NCBI GenBank assembly: GCA_947631445.1
Contig: CANRLN010000005.1
Span: forward strand, 1 to 64,000
Reading direction: 5' to 3'
Source: an uncultured Clostridia bacterium
Lineage (GTDB): Bacteria > Bacillota > Clostridia > Oscillospirales > Ruminococcaceae
Length of the DNA stretch: 64,000 nt
Below the pieces are notes generated by a model that saw only the letters and a list, made by a program, of their open reading frames with translations, searched no databases and was not told where the DNA came from. Made by a program: the position numbers and the translations under genes. Shown here piece by piece: positions 17,908-27,221 of this stretch; within the stretch, counting starts at the first letter, position 1; every line of letters starts with the position of its first letter.

Positions 17908-20853
17908 TTACATAAGGTCGGTATCCTTTATTCTTTCCTCAAAGAATTCTGCACCTCTTATCAGCGGACGACGAAGCACAAGACCTAAGAAAAGTGATGG
18001 AATAATAAATACAAGAATCTTAAGCAGGTCGATAATATAGTGATTTCCATAAACTCCCGCTACACATTCACGCATTGCATTTATTGAATAGGTGAAAGGC
18101 ATGAAAGGATAGAAATTACGGAAGAATTTTGGAACAACCTCAATTGGGAATGTTCCGCCCGAACCTGCAATCTGAAGCACAAGCAGGATAACAGCTATTG
18201 CCTTGCCAATATCTCCAAATGAAACCGTAAGACTATAAACAAGGATTACAAAGGACAAACTGCTCACCCAACCTGCAAGAATAAATTTAAATGGCTCTAC
18301 ACATTGAATTTCAAGGAAATATAAATCTCCAAGGCAGATTATAGTGGACTGAACAAGACCAATCAAAATAAACAATATCATTCTTCCAAGATATGCTTTG
18401 GTTGGTGAAATTTTGCCAAGTTTTTTATCCTCTTTAACATTTGTTTTAAGTATTGCAACAAGCACTATAGCACCAACCCATATTGCAAGGGTAGAATAGA
18501 ACGGGGTCATTGCCGAACCATAATTTTCAATTGGGTAAACATCTGTGCTTTCCAGCTCAACCGGTGAAGAAACAAACTCTGCAAGCGATTCAGGGTCGCT
18601 TACCATCTGGGTTAGCAAAGAAATAACCTTTGTGTTGCCAAGCAGATTATCGGCATTGGTTCTTATTTGGTCAATCTGTTTGGAAAAATCCCCAAGCATT
18701 TCTCCGGTTGAAACAAACACATCATGAATGGAATCCATGGACTTTCCTGCATTGTTAAAGGTTGTTACAATATCGGGAATGTCTTTATTAAATTGCTCCA
18801 AAATTCCCGACATACTGTTTATTGTTCCGCAGACACTGCTGTTAAGCATATTTATTGCCTGTGAAGCATTGTCAAGATACTTCCCCTTAAACTGGTCAAT
18901 ATTTCCTGCATTTTTAGAAACCTCATTACGCAAATCCTCAAGAATATTTATATCAATATTATTGTTTTTGGCATTTTCAAGAGCATTATTGATTGCATTA
19001 AGAGTGTTTTGTGTTCCCTCTGCCGATTTTTTAAGATTTTCTGCAAGAACCTTTGTATCTGGCATGATATTTTTTACTTGACCATAAATATTTACAGCCG
19101 AATTGGCAAACTGAGAAACGTTTGAAATTGTTTTAGAAGTATTATCAAGCATTTGTGACGCATTTTCGGCACTCTCTGACGCCATAACACCAACCTGTGA
19201 CATATTATTATAGGCATTCTGATAACCTTCATCAACCTTTGCGGAAATATCTGAATATTGTGAATATAAATTATCCACAAGTGCATTTAAATCATTTTTG
19301 CTATTTTCCAGCAAACCCGAAAGTTCTTCACGGGCATTTGCTGGAAGGCTCGAACCCGCATTGACCGATTCAATAATACGGTTAAGGCTGTCAATCTGTT
19401 CTTGTTGCTTGTTAATAAGCGAATCAAGCAGTGCATTGGTAACGGTAAAATCCGAACCAACCGAACCACTTAAATTTCCTAAATTTTCTTTTACAGAGTT
19501 ATAAGAATTTAAAATATTTTGATGTATTGCAACAATGTCAGAAAGTTTTTCAGCCGTCTGCTCGCCACTCTCGCCAACATTATCAAAAATAACACCAAGC
19601 TGTGCGTCAATTCCCGAATAAACCGAATCAATTGATTCTATAACCCCGAAAATCTGCGAATAGCTGTTTTTAACATAGCTGTCGGCGGTTTCTTTGGAGC
19701 TTGTAATAAGTTGGTTGATTTTATCGATTGTTTCCTGCGGAAGTTCTCCGCCATCTTTTAGCGTTTGGCTTGCACTGTTTAAAGCGTCAACAAGTTGCCC
19801 AGTAAAACCGTTAAAATTTTCTACTCCTTGATTTAATGCTCCCTCATCAACAACCGTTTGATTGCTAAGGCTTTCAACCGTCTGACTTATCATATTTTGA
19901 TAGTCAACTATCTGTTGTGCATTTTCGCTTGCTGCCTGAAGCTTTTCAATAGCTTTGTTTTTATCCGAATTTAAATCGTCCTGTGCCTGACCGACAAAAT
20001 TTTCAACATTGTTGTAAAGATTGCCGATATTTTTACCCGATTGCCCGATTGAATCCGAAAGCGAACCTACCGACACTTTTATAACATCAACGGCATTTTC
20101 AACATTATTTCCGGTTTGGTTTGCCTTTTCAATGCTGTTGCCTATTGTTGGCATAAGTTCGGCACTGTTGCCCATAAGAGTGCTTATATTATCCATGGTA
20201 ACGGCAAGGGTATCAACTGTAACCTTATAACCATTAATGGTATTCTGAGCAGTATCAAGAGCCTTGTCAACATTACCCTTAAAATCATACTTTCCTGTTT
20301 TCATATCATTTGTTACCAGATTAAGCGATTTTGCAATAGCATTTGTAACCGTTGAAACAAACATCTCGTTGGTTTGGGTTTCAATTGTATTTACCGCTGT
20401 GTTGGTAATTTTAGGAGCAATCGCATTACTTTTCTGATTTACATAGTATTCTATTTTAGGACGCTCATAAACCGGCGAAAGAACGCTTGAAAAGTTTCGG
20501 CTGAAATTTTTCGGTATTACTACACAAGCATAGTATTTTCCGCTTTTTACACCCTCCAAAGCTTCTTTTTTGGTGGTCAAAAACTGCCAATTTATATTTT
20601 CGTTACTTCTTAATTGCTCAAGTATCATATCTCCACAATTTAAATGCAGGCTTCCAATTGATGCTCCTCTATCCATACTAACAACAGCAACCTTAATGTT
20701 TCCGGTTGCGGCGTAAGGGTCCCAGTTGGCTGCAATGTTAAACCAAGCGTAAAGAGCCGGAAGAACCGATATACCGACTATAATAATCACCGCAATAATA
20801 TTGTGAGAAATTTTATGTACATCACGCTTGAAAATATTTAAAATTTGTTTCAT
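17908..20853 (-). CDS. YhgE/Pip family membrane protein
   Basis: 981 aa. An N-terminal membrane segment (about 17-37) is followed by the YhgE/Pip segment (NIKVAVVSMDRGAS). A very long helical, coiled-coil-prone extracellular region rich in Asn, Gln, Ser and Asp spans about 190-760. A C-terminal block of about six membrane helices resembling ABC-2 permeases closes it. Family members act as phage receptors, as in Lactococcus Pip, or are linked to type VII secretion; the role here is unknown. ATGA overlap with the upstream small membrane gene, and ribosome binding site AAAGGAG. Confidence 0.88.
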   Translation of the reverse strand: MKQILNIFKRDVHKISHNIIAVIIIVGISVLPALYAWFNIAANWDPYAATGNIKVAVVSMDRGASIGSLHLNCGDMILEQLRSNENINWQFLTTKKEALEGVKSGKYYACVVIPKNFSRNFSSVLSPVYERPKIEYYVNQKSNAIAPKITNTAVNTIETQTNEMFVSTVTNAIAKSLNLVTNDMKTGKYDFKGNVDKALDTAQNTINGYKVTVDTLAVTMDNISTLMGNSAELMPTIGNSIEKANQTGNNVENAVDVIKVSVGSLSDSIGQSGKNIGNLYNNVENFVGQAQDDLNSDKNKAIEKLQAASENAQQIVDYQNMISQTVESLSNQTVVDEGALNQGVENFNGFTGQLVDALNSASQTLKDGGELPQETIDKINQLITSSKETADSYVKNSYSQIFGVIESIDSVYSGIDAQLGVIFDNVGESGEQTAEKLSDIVAIHQNILNSYNSVKENLGNLSGSVGSDFTVTNALLDSLINKQQEQIDSLNRIIESVNAGSSLPANAREELSGLLENSKNDLNALVDNLYSQYSDISAKVDEGYQNAYNNMSQVGVMASESAENASQMLDNTSKTISNVSQFANSAVNIYGQVKNIMPDTKVLAENLKKSAEGTQNTLNAINNALENAKNNNIDINILEDLRNEVSKNAGNIDQFKGKYLDNASQAINMLNSSVCGTINSMSGILEQFNKDIPDIVTTFNNAGKSMDSIHDVFVSTGEMLGDFSKQIDQIRTNADNLLGNTKVISLLTQMVSDPESLAEFVSSPVELESTDVYPIENYGSAMTPFYSTLAIWVGAIVLVAILKTNVKEDKKLGKISPTKAYLGRMILFILIGLVQSTIICLGDLYFLEIQCVEPFKFILAGWVSSLSFVILVYSLTVSFGDIGKAIAVILLVLQIAGSGGTFPIEVVPKFFRNFYPFMPFTYSINAMRECVAGVYGNHYIIDLLKILVFIIPSLFLGLVLRRPLIRGAEFFEERIKDTDLM

Positions 20854-21215
20854 ATGTTATCTCCTTTCTTACTATATTCATTATCTCTATTATCTATATC
20901 ATCTTTATCCTCATCATCTTCTTTGGGGGTCTGCGAAATTCCAAGCAATTTTTTATACTTAAAATCTGTATATTCAATAGCAATTATAACACTCGATATT
21001 ATAATAATTGCACTTACCCACAGCACAAGGCAAATAATCTTACTTTCAAGGCTAAACATTAAAATCATCAAAATAAACGGAATAACCAGTATGCTTACAA
21101 AACCGAATTTTATGTATTTTTTTCGCTTTCTGCTGAAATCCTCAAACTCCGCTTTTATCTGCTTTACTATTTCTGAATCGTCAATACTCTGCTTGTTAAA
21201 ATCTTTTTTTAGCAT
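20850..21215 (-). CDS. Small two-helix membrane protein of unknown function
   Basis: 121 aa from the ATG at 21215. The frame also opens at a GTG 15 bases upstream, but GAGGGAG just before the ATG is the ribosome binding site. Layout: charged N-terminal helix, two membrane segments (about 40-60 and 66-88), then an Asp/Glu/Lys-rich tail (KEDDEDKDDIDNRDNE). Its stop overlaps the YhgE start as ATGA, so translation is coupled and a joint role is likely. I do not recognise the family. Confidence 0.75.
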   Translation of the reverse strand: MLKKDFNKQSIDDSEIVKQIKAEFEDFSRKRKKYIKFGFVSILVIPFILMILMFSLESKIICLVLWVSAIIIISSVIIAIEYTDFKYKKLLGISQTPKEDDEDKDDIDNRDNEYSKKGDNI

Positions 21216-21230
21216 TGTTATCTCCCTCAC

Positions 21231-21588
21231 TTTCCGACAAACACTTAATTGGTTATATTTTCATACAAAGTGTTCAATAAAATATTTTATGTATGTTTAT
21301 GTTATTTATTTTAGCATAATAATATTAAAATTCCATGTGTTTTATATTTATATTTTATGTATTAAAATATTATGTTAATTATATATATAAATTTTGATGA
21401 TTTATCAATATTGATGTACATTAAAATACATTTTAGATCTATTTGTTATATAAAAAATAACATTTTAAAACTGTAGAAATTGCTTAAAAAACAACTATAA
21501 TTTTTGTATATAAACACAATAAAACAATCATGCGGATTTTGCTGTTGTTTATCGGTCAAGCTTTAAACAATTTGTTCGGAAAACAACT
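21231..21588. other. AT-rich intergenic stretch
   Basis: About 360 bases between the YhgE operon start and the end of the ABC exporter operon. It should contain the YhgE-operon promoter, but I cannot assign a good -35/-10 pair. No open reading frame with a ribosome binding site is visible. Confidence 0.4.
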
Positions 21589-21617
21589 ATATTCCCCTGC
21601 TGGTGGCAGAGGAATAT
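21589..21617. repeat. Palindromic hairpin element, copy 4
   Basis: ATATTCC-CCTGC / GCAG-A-GGAATAT stem just after the stop of the ABC exporter gene ending at 21628. Probable terminator position. Confidence 0.65.
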
Positions 21618-21627
21618 ATTGGTTTTA

Positions 21628-23547
21628 TTATGCAGGACTGTTTCCAGTATAAAGTTGAAAATACTTACCTTTTTTCTCAATGAGTTGGTCGTGTGTGCCA
21701 CGTTCAATAACCCTGCCCTGCTCCAAAACCATAATACAATCAGAATTTTTGATTGTAGAAAGTCGGTGGGCAATAACAAAGGTTGTTCTGCCGTGCATAA
21801 GCTTATCCATACCGTCCTGAACAATTCGTTCGGTTCGGGTATCGATTGAACTGGTTGCCTCGTCAAGAATAAGAACAGGCGGGTCGGCAATAGCGGCTCT
21901 TGCAATTGCAAGTAGCTGTCTTTGACCCTGCGAAAGATTTCCGCCGTCTGCTGTAAGAACGGTATCATAGCCGTTTGGGAGTTGCTTTATAAAAGTATCT
22001 GCATTGGCAAGCCTTGCCGCCGCATAAACCTGCTCATCGGTTGCTGAAAGGTTTCCATATCTTATATTCTCTTTGACTGTAGTTGAAAACAGATGGGTAT
22101 CCTGAAGAACTATTCCCAACGAATGACGCAAATCAGCCTTTTTAATCTTGTTTATATTAATTCCGTCATAGCGGATTTTGCCGTCCTGAATATCATAAAA
22201 ACGATTTATAAGGTTGGTTATTGTGGTTTTGCCCGCACCAGTTGAACCAACAAAAGCAATCTTCTGACCCGGTGTTGCATACAGGTCAACATTGTGAAGT
22301 ACAATCTTTTCATCATTGTAACCAAAATCCACATCGTCAAACACAACATCACCAGTAAGCTTTACATAATCAACCTCGCCGGTTGCTTGGTGGGTATGTT
22401 TCCATGCCCACATTCCTGTGTGTTCTTCGGTTTCAACAAGCTTGCCATTTTGTTCCTTTGCATTAACAAGTGTAACGTAACCTTCGTCTGTTTCTGGCTT
22501 TTCGTCCAAAAGACCGAAAATTCTTTCAGCTCCTGCAAGAGCCATAACAATACTGTTAAGTTGCATAGAAATTTGATTAATAGGTTGTGAAAACTGCTTG
22601 TTAAAGCTAAGAAAACTTACAAGTTTTCCTGCGGTAAGACCGCCACCCATTCCCGACAGAACAGAAACTCCTCCGACAATAGCACAAAGCACATAGCTTA
22701 AATTGCCAAGCTGTGCATTGACCGGCATCAAAACATTGGCAAACTTGTTTGCATTATAAGCAGAGTTATAAAGCTTGTCGTTGAGTTTATCAAACTCATC
22801 AATTGCCTGCTGTTCGTGGCAGAAAACCTTTACTACTTTTTGTCCCTCAATCATCTCTTCAATATAGCCGTTAAGACCACCTAAATCCTTTTGTTGTGCA
22901 ACAAAATACTTTCCGCTAAGTCCTGCTATATTTTTAGATACTATAAGCACTACACCAACCATAACAAGGGTTACCACCGTAAGCGGAAGGCTGAGGGTAA
23001 ACATACTTATTAGAATACTTATAATAGTAATTGCTGAATTGAACATCTGCGGAATACTCTGGCTTATAAGCTGTCTTAAAGTGTCTGTATCGTTTGTATA
23101 AATCGACATAATATCGCCGTGGGGGTGGGTGTCGAAATATTTTATTGGCAGACTCTGCATATGGTTGAAAAGTTCTTTTCTTACATTGTCCAAAGTACCT
23201 TGGGTTACTGTTACCATTATTCTTGAATATATATAGGTTGCCAAAGCTCCCGAAAGATAGAATATAGCAACTTTTATAATAGCATGGAAAAGTCCGTCAA
23301 AGCTGACACTTTCGCCCAGTTTTGCCTTTTCAAGCAATGGCAGAATATATCCATCAACAAGTTTCTGCATAAACAGAGTTCCCTGAACATTGGCAATAAC
23401 ACTGAATATAATACAGACAAACACAATTATAATATGAATAGCATAATTTTTCATCAGCAAACCCATAACACGCTTTAAAAGTTGCATTGGGTTTTTAATT
23501 TTTGGTCTTGCTCCTCTTGCTCCTTTTGCTCTCATTGGTGCAGGCAT
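21628..23547 (-). CDS. ABC exporter half-transporter, second subunit
   Basis: 639 aa. Six membrane helices in the N-terminal half (ABC type 1 exporter fold) and a C-terminal ATPase with Walker A GSTGAGKTT, signature LSQGQ, Walker B ILDEAT and switch His in AHRLST. A 40-residue insert lies between helix 6 and the ATPase. Its start overlaps the stop of the other half-transporter by one base (TGATG) with AAGGAGG ahead, so the pair is a heterodimer of the BmrCD/LmrCD kind. A MarR regulator heads the operon, which suggests drug, bile or toxin efflux; the substrate is unknown. Confidence 0.93.
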   Translation of the reverse strand: MPAPMRAKGARGARPKIKNPMQLLKRVMGLLMKNYAIHIIIVFVCIIFSVIANVQGTLFMQKLVDGYILPLLEKAKLGESVSFDGLFHAIIKVAIFYLSGALATYIYSRIMVTVTQGTLDNVRKELFNHMQSLPIKYFDTHPHGDIMSIYTNDTDTLRQLISQSIPQMFNSAITIISILISMFTLSLPLTVVTLVMVGVVLIVSKNIAGLSGKYFVAQQKDLGGLNGYIEEMIEGQKVVKVFCHEQQAIDEFDKLNDKLYNSAYNANKFANVLMPVNAQLGNLSYVLCAIVGGVSVLSGMGGGLTAGKLVSFLSFNKQFSQPINQISMQLNSIVMALAGAERIFGLLDEKPETDEGYVTLVNAKEQNGKLVETEEHTGMWAWKHTHQATGEVDYVKLTGDVVFDDVDFGYNDEKIVLHNVDLYATPGQKIAFVGSTGAGKTTITNLINRFYDIQDGKIRYDGININKIKKADLRHSLGIVLQDTHLFSTTVKENIRYGNLSATDEQVYAAARLANADTFIKQLPNGYDTVLTADGGNLSQGQRQLLAIARAAIADPPVLILDEATSSIDTRTERIVQDGMDKLMHGRTTFVIAHRLSTIKNSDCIMVLEQGRVIERGTHDQLIEKKGKYFQLYTGNSPA

Positions 23548-25304
23548 CAGCTGTTCCCTCCTTCATCAAAATCTCCGCTTCCTTTGGTTTGAGAAGTGTA
23601 TACTTCGGAATAAATTTCATTGTTTTTAACAAGCTCATCATGTGTACCGATAGCATCAATTCTGCCTTCGTTCATAACAATAATTCTATCGGCAGATTGA
23701 ATACTTGAAATTCTCTGTGCTATAATAAACTTGGTTGTGTCGGGAATTTCGGTTGCAAAAGCATTTCGGATTTTAGCATCGGTTGCGGTATCAACAGCAG
23801 AGGTTGAATCGTCAAGTATTAAAATCTTTGGCTTTTTAAGCAAAGCTCTTGCAATACAAAGACGTTGTTTCTGCCCGCCCGAAACATTTGAACCGCCCTG
23901 TTCTATATATGTTTCATATTTCTTGGGCATTTTTTCAATAAATTCATCTGCACAGGCAAGCTGACAGGCTTTTCTGCATTCTTCCTCGCTTGCATCTGGA
24001 TTGCCCCAACGCAGGTTGTCAAGGATTGTTCCCGAAAACAGTACGTTTTTCTGAAGTACTACCGACACTTGATTTCTAAGCGAATCCATATCATAATTCT
24101 TAACATCAATTCCGCCGACAAGCACACTTCCGTTACTTGCATCATAAAGTCTTGAAATAAGATTTACAAGAGAGGATTTGGAACTTCCGGTTGCACCAAT
24201 AATTCCTATTGTTTCGCCCGATTTAACCTTAAAGCTTACATTATCAATAATATTAGCTTGTGCCGTATCGTTATATTTGAATGAAACGTTTTTAAATTCA
24301 ACGCTTCCGTTTGGAACTTCATAAACTGGTTCTACAGGATTGTGGATTGTGGATTGTTCGTTAAGAACTTCACAAATACGTCTTGCACTTGCCATTGACA
24401 TACTAATCATAACAAATATCATTGAAATCATCATAAGGCTCATAAGTATATTTCCGCAATACATAAACATACTTGTAAGGTCACCTGTGGTCATTTCAAT
24501 TCCCTTTGAACCAACTATAAGTTTTGCACCGAACCAGCTTACAAGAATCATGCAGGAATAGGCGGAAATTTGCATTACAGGACCATTAAGTGCAATAATG
24601 CTTTCGGCTTTGGTAAACATTTTTCTGATGTTTTCGCTTGCCTTTGCAAATTTATCCTTTTCATAATCCTCACGAACATAAGCCTTTACAACACGAACCG
24701 CCGAAACGTTTTCCTGAATACTTTCATTAAGTTTATCATATTTTTCAAAAACCTGTGAAAAATATTTCATAACACATTTAATAATAATTGCCAAAACAAC
24801 AGCAAGAATGACAATTGCGTACAAATAAATTTTTGCAATTTTTGCGTTTATGGTAAACGCCATAATCATTGCTGTAATCAAGCTTATTGGGGCTCTAACG
24901 CAAATTCTGAGTATCATCTGATAAGCATTCTGTACATTGGTAACGTCTGTTGTAAGACGTGTAATAAGTCCTGCCGTGGAAAACTTGTCTATATTGGCAA
25001 AAGAATATGTTTGAATGTTGCGGTACATTGCACTACGCAGGTTCTTTGCAAAACCCGCTGAAGCTTTGGCACCGTATTTTCCGCCCATATAACCAACAAG
25101 CAGGCTTATCAAGGCACATAATATCATAATTCCGCCATAAATCCAGACGGAAGAAATTTTTCCTCCGCTTATGCCTTCGTCTATGATTTTTGCGGTTATA
25201 AGCGGAATAAGCATTTCCATAACAACCTCCAAAATCATAAAAATAGGGGTTGCAATAGACGCTCCTTTAAACTCTTTTATATTTTTTGCAAGAGTTTTAA
25301 TCAT
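23547..25304 (-). CDS. ABC exporter half-transporter, first subunit
   Basis: 585 aa from the ATG at 25304, which has AAGGAGGAG at the right distance; the frame extends 14 codons further upstream inside the MarR gene but lacks a good site there. Six membrane helices and an ATPase with Walker A GATGSSKSS, signature VSGGQKQR and Walker B ILDDSTS. The residue after Walker B is Asp instead of the catalytic Glu, as in the degenerate site of heterodimeric exporters; the partner has the normal Glu. It overlaps the MarR stop by 8 bases. Confidence 0.93.
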   Translation of the reverse strand: MIKTLAKNIKEFKGASIATPIFMILEVVMEMLIPLITAKIIDEGISGGKISSVWIYGGIMILCALISLLVGYMGGKYGAKASAGFAKNLRSAMYRNIQTYSFANIDKFSTAGLITRLTTDVTNVQNAYQMILRICVRAPISLITAMIMAFTINAKIAKIYLYAIVILAVVLAIIIKCVMKYFSQVFEKYDKLNESIQENVSAVRVVKAYVREDYEKDKFAKASENIRKMFTKAESIIALNGPVMQISAYSCMILVSWFGAKLIVGSKGIEMTTGDLTSMFMYCGNILMSLMMISMIFVMISMSMASARRICEVLNEQSTIHNPVEPVYEVPNGSVEFKNVSFKYNDTAQANIIDNVSFKVKSGETIGIIGATGSSKSSLVNLISRLYDASNGSVLVGGIDVKNYDMDSLRNQVSVVLQKNVLFSGTILDNLRWGNPDASEEECRKACQLACADEFIEKMPKKYETYIEQGGSNVSGGQKQRLCIARALLKKPKILILDDSTSAVDTATDAKIRNAFATEIPDTTKFIIAQRISSIQSADRIIVMNEGRIDAIGTHDELVKNNEIYSEVYTSQTKGSGDFDEGGNS

Positions 25305-25809
25305 TAGTTTCTCCTCCTTTTCTACTTTTTCTACATTCTTCATCATTTGGGAATATAGGTTTTATTCCAGAACTTTCCACATTCTTTTTGATTTTGTCAA
25401 TCACAGTAAAAAATACTTCAAGTTCTTCGGGCGAAATATCCTTTTTAAGATATTCTTCGGTTTCTTTGAAAACCTCAACAATTTCCGAATGAATTTCTTC
25501 ACCCTCAGGGGTAAGGGTTATAATCTTTTTTCTTGCGTCATAGTCAACACTTTTTCTTTCGATATAGCCCTTTTTTTCCATGCTTTTAAGCATACTGGTG
25601 ACAGTAGATTTAGTTATCTTAAATTCGTCCTCAAAATCCTTTTGGCACACTTCTTTATCTGCATTATTATGAAGATAACCCATAATCCAGCCGTTCATAA
25701 CGGTAGTATCATCAATTTTATGCATTGACCATTCTCTTGTAAGGTAACGAAAAATAAGATTACCAACATTTTTTACTTCGTGAACAAGCAGTTTTTTCAA
25801 TGAAAACAA
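25297..25809 (-). CDS. MarR family transcriptional regulator
   Basis: About 170 aa. Winged-helix protein with the recognition region DFEDEFKITKSTVTSMLKSMEKKGYIERKSVDYDARK, a classical MarR wing. No ATG fits. AGAAAGG upstream is spaced 5 bases from a TTG at 25809 and 14 bases from a TTG at 25800, so I take 25809. The far-upstream ATGs lie at or before the predicted transcription start. It heads the operon with the two ABC exporter genes and probably represses it through the repeats at 25836-25878. Confidence 0.85.
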   Translation of the reverse strand: MFSLKKLLVHEVKNVGNLIFRYLTREWSMHKIDDTTVMNGWIMGYLHNNADKEVCQKDFEDEFKITKSTVTSMLKSMEKKGYIERKSVDYDARKKIITLTPEGEEIHSEIVEVFKETEEYLKKDISPEELEVFFTVIDKIKKNVESSGIKPIFPNDEECRKSRKGGETND

Positions 25810-25835
25810 ACACACCTTTCTTAAAATTTTAACAA

Positions 25836-25878
25836 AGTTCGACATCAAACAGTTTGATATAAAATAGTTCGAGTTCAT
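25836..25878 (-). promoter_or_regulatory. Putative MarR operator region
   Basis: The inverted repeat ATCAAA-CAG-TTTGAT is flanked on both sides by AGTTCGA copies (near 25836 and 25867). This symmetric arrangement sits just downstream of the predicted transcription start of the MarR-ABC operon, where bound repressor would block transcription. Confidence 0.5.
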
Positions 25879-25896
25879 ACTATTTATCATATATAT

Positions 25897-25925
25897 ATTA
25901 TACAACAATAAAAAATTTTTGTCAA
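25897..25925 (-). promoter_or_regulatory. Promoter of marR-ABC exporter operon
   Basis: Minus strand TTGACA (25920-25925), 17-base spacer, TATAAT (25897-25902). Confidence 0.85.
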
Positions 25926-26038
25926 GAGGCGAATAAGCCTAATCTTTTAAACATTATCAGCATTAAACTGTTGATATTCCACAAAAAACATTTCCGTTAT
26001 TTGTATAAAATACACATATAACAAGTCACTTTTAGTAA

Positions 26039-26069
26039 TTGTTTTCTCCGCCTTAAGTGGGAAAAACAA
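26039..26069. repeat. Palindromic hairpin element, copy 5
   Basis: GTTTTCTCCGCC / GTGGGAAAAAC stem with one mismatch. The left flank TAATTG and right flank AAAGATATTTTA are shared with other copies. It lies beyond the cysK terminator. Confidence 0.7.
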
Positions 26070-26092
26070 AGATATTTTAGAAATGCAAAATA

Positions 26093-26135
26093 ATATAAAA
26101 AATTCGCCGTATCAAAATATGATACAGCGAATTTT
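26093..26135 (-). terminator. Terminator of cysK
   Basis: AAAATTCGC-x-GTATCA / TGATAC-x-GCGAATTTT hairpin. Read on the minus strand it is followed by TTTTTTATA. It sits 40 bases after the cysK stop. Confidence 0.85.
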
Positions 26136-26176
26136 CAGAAAAGAATGAGTTTATGATAACAAAATTTGTATCACGC

Positions 26177-27106
26177 TTAGTCAAAAACACCTGTGGAGAG
26201 ATATCTTTCTCCGGTGTCGGGGAGAAGTGCAACAATAGTTTTTCCCTTGTTTTCGGGAAGTTTTGCAAGCTGGGTTGCAGCCCAAACAGCCGCACCACTG
26301 GAAATACCAATCAAAATGCCTTCCGATTTAGCAACAGCATTTGTTGTTTCATAAGCTGCGTCGTTGGAAACGGTAATAATTTTGTCATACACCTGTGTGT
26401 CAAGCGTTTCGGGAACAAATCCTGCACCAATTCCCTGAATTTTATGTCCGCCTGCCTTGCCCTGAGAAAGTACAGGAGAGCTTTCGGGTTCAACAGCAAC
26501 AATCTGAATATTTGGATTTTGCGATTTAAGATAACGTCCAACACCTGTAACAGTACCACCCGTGCCAACACCTGCAACAAAAATATCAATCTTACCGTCC
26601 GTGTCGTTCCAGATTTCAACACCTGTTGTTGCCTCATGAACAGCAGGGTTAGCAGGATTTACAAACTGACCAAGAATAACACTGTTTTCAATTTCCTTGT
26701 TAAGTTCGTTTGCTCTTGCAATAGCACCTTTCATTCCGCTCGAACCGGGAGTGAGAGAAATTTCAGCACCATAAGCCTTAAGAAGATTTCTACGTTCGAT
26801 TGACATGGTTTCAGGCATGGTAAGAATTGCTTTATAACCCTTAGCAGCAGCAACGCTTGCAAGTCCAATACCTGTATTACCGCTTGTAGGCTCGATAATA
26901 GTAGCTCCCGGCTTTAAAATGCCCTTTTTCTCTGCGTCCTCAATCATTGCATAAGCAACCCTGTCCTTAACGCTTCCGGCAGGGTTAAAAAGTTCGAGTT
27001 TTCCGAGAATTTTAGCATCAACATTAGCCGACTTTGTATAATTGGCAAGTTCCAGCAAAGGAGTCTTTCCGATAAGGTCGGTAACTGATTTTGCTATGTT
27101 AGACAT
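26177..27106 (-). CDS. cysK: Cysteine synthase (O-acetylserine sulfhydrylase)
   Basis: 309 aa. PLP enzyme joining O-acetylserine and sulfide to give cysteine. PLP lysine Lys47 in NPAGSVKDR, the substrate loop PTSGNTGIG, the phosphate-binding [15 protein letters not shown] and the C-terminal GISSGAA are intact. The ATG at 27106 has AAAGGTG ahead; the frame opens four codons earlier at TTG without a site. It follows metY on the same strand with a palindromic element between, so it may be transcribed by read-through. Confidence 0.96.
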   Translation of the reverse strand: MSNIAKSVTDLIGKTPLLELANYTKSANVDAKILGKLELFNPAGSVKDRVAYAMIEDAEKKGILKPGATIIEPTSGNTGIGLASVAAAKGYKAILTMPETMSIERRNLLKAYGAEISLTPGSSGMKGAIARANELNKEIENSVILGQFVNPANPAVHEATTGVEIWNDTDGKIDIFVAGVGTGGTVTGVGRYLKSQNPNIQIVAVEPESSPVLSQGKAGGHKIQGIGAGFVPETLDTQVYDKIITVSNDAAYETTNAVAKSEGILIGISSGAAVWAATQLAKLPENKGKTIVALLPDTGERYLSTGVFD

Positions 27107-27170
27107 AATAAACAACACCTTTCATAAATAAAATATTACTATAAAAAATTTATCTATACTAAAAATATTT

Positions 27171-27200
27171 TTGTATTCCCGCCAATGGCAGGGAATACAA
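27171..27200. repeat. Palindromic hairpin element, copy 6 (reverse orientation)
   Basis: TTGTATTCCC-GCC-AAT-GGC-A-GGGAATACAA, almost perfect. On the minus strand its flanks (TAATTAATTTT before, AAAAATATTTTTAG after) match the consensus of the family. It lies between metY and cysK. Confidence 0.75.
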
Positions 27201-27221
27201 AATTAATTAAAATTTTTTAAA

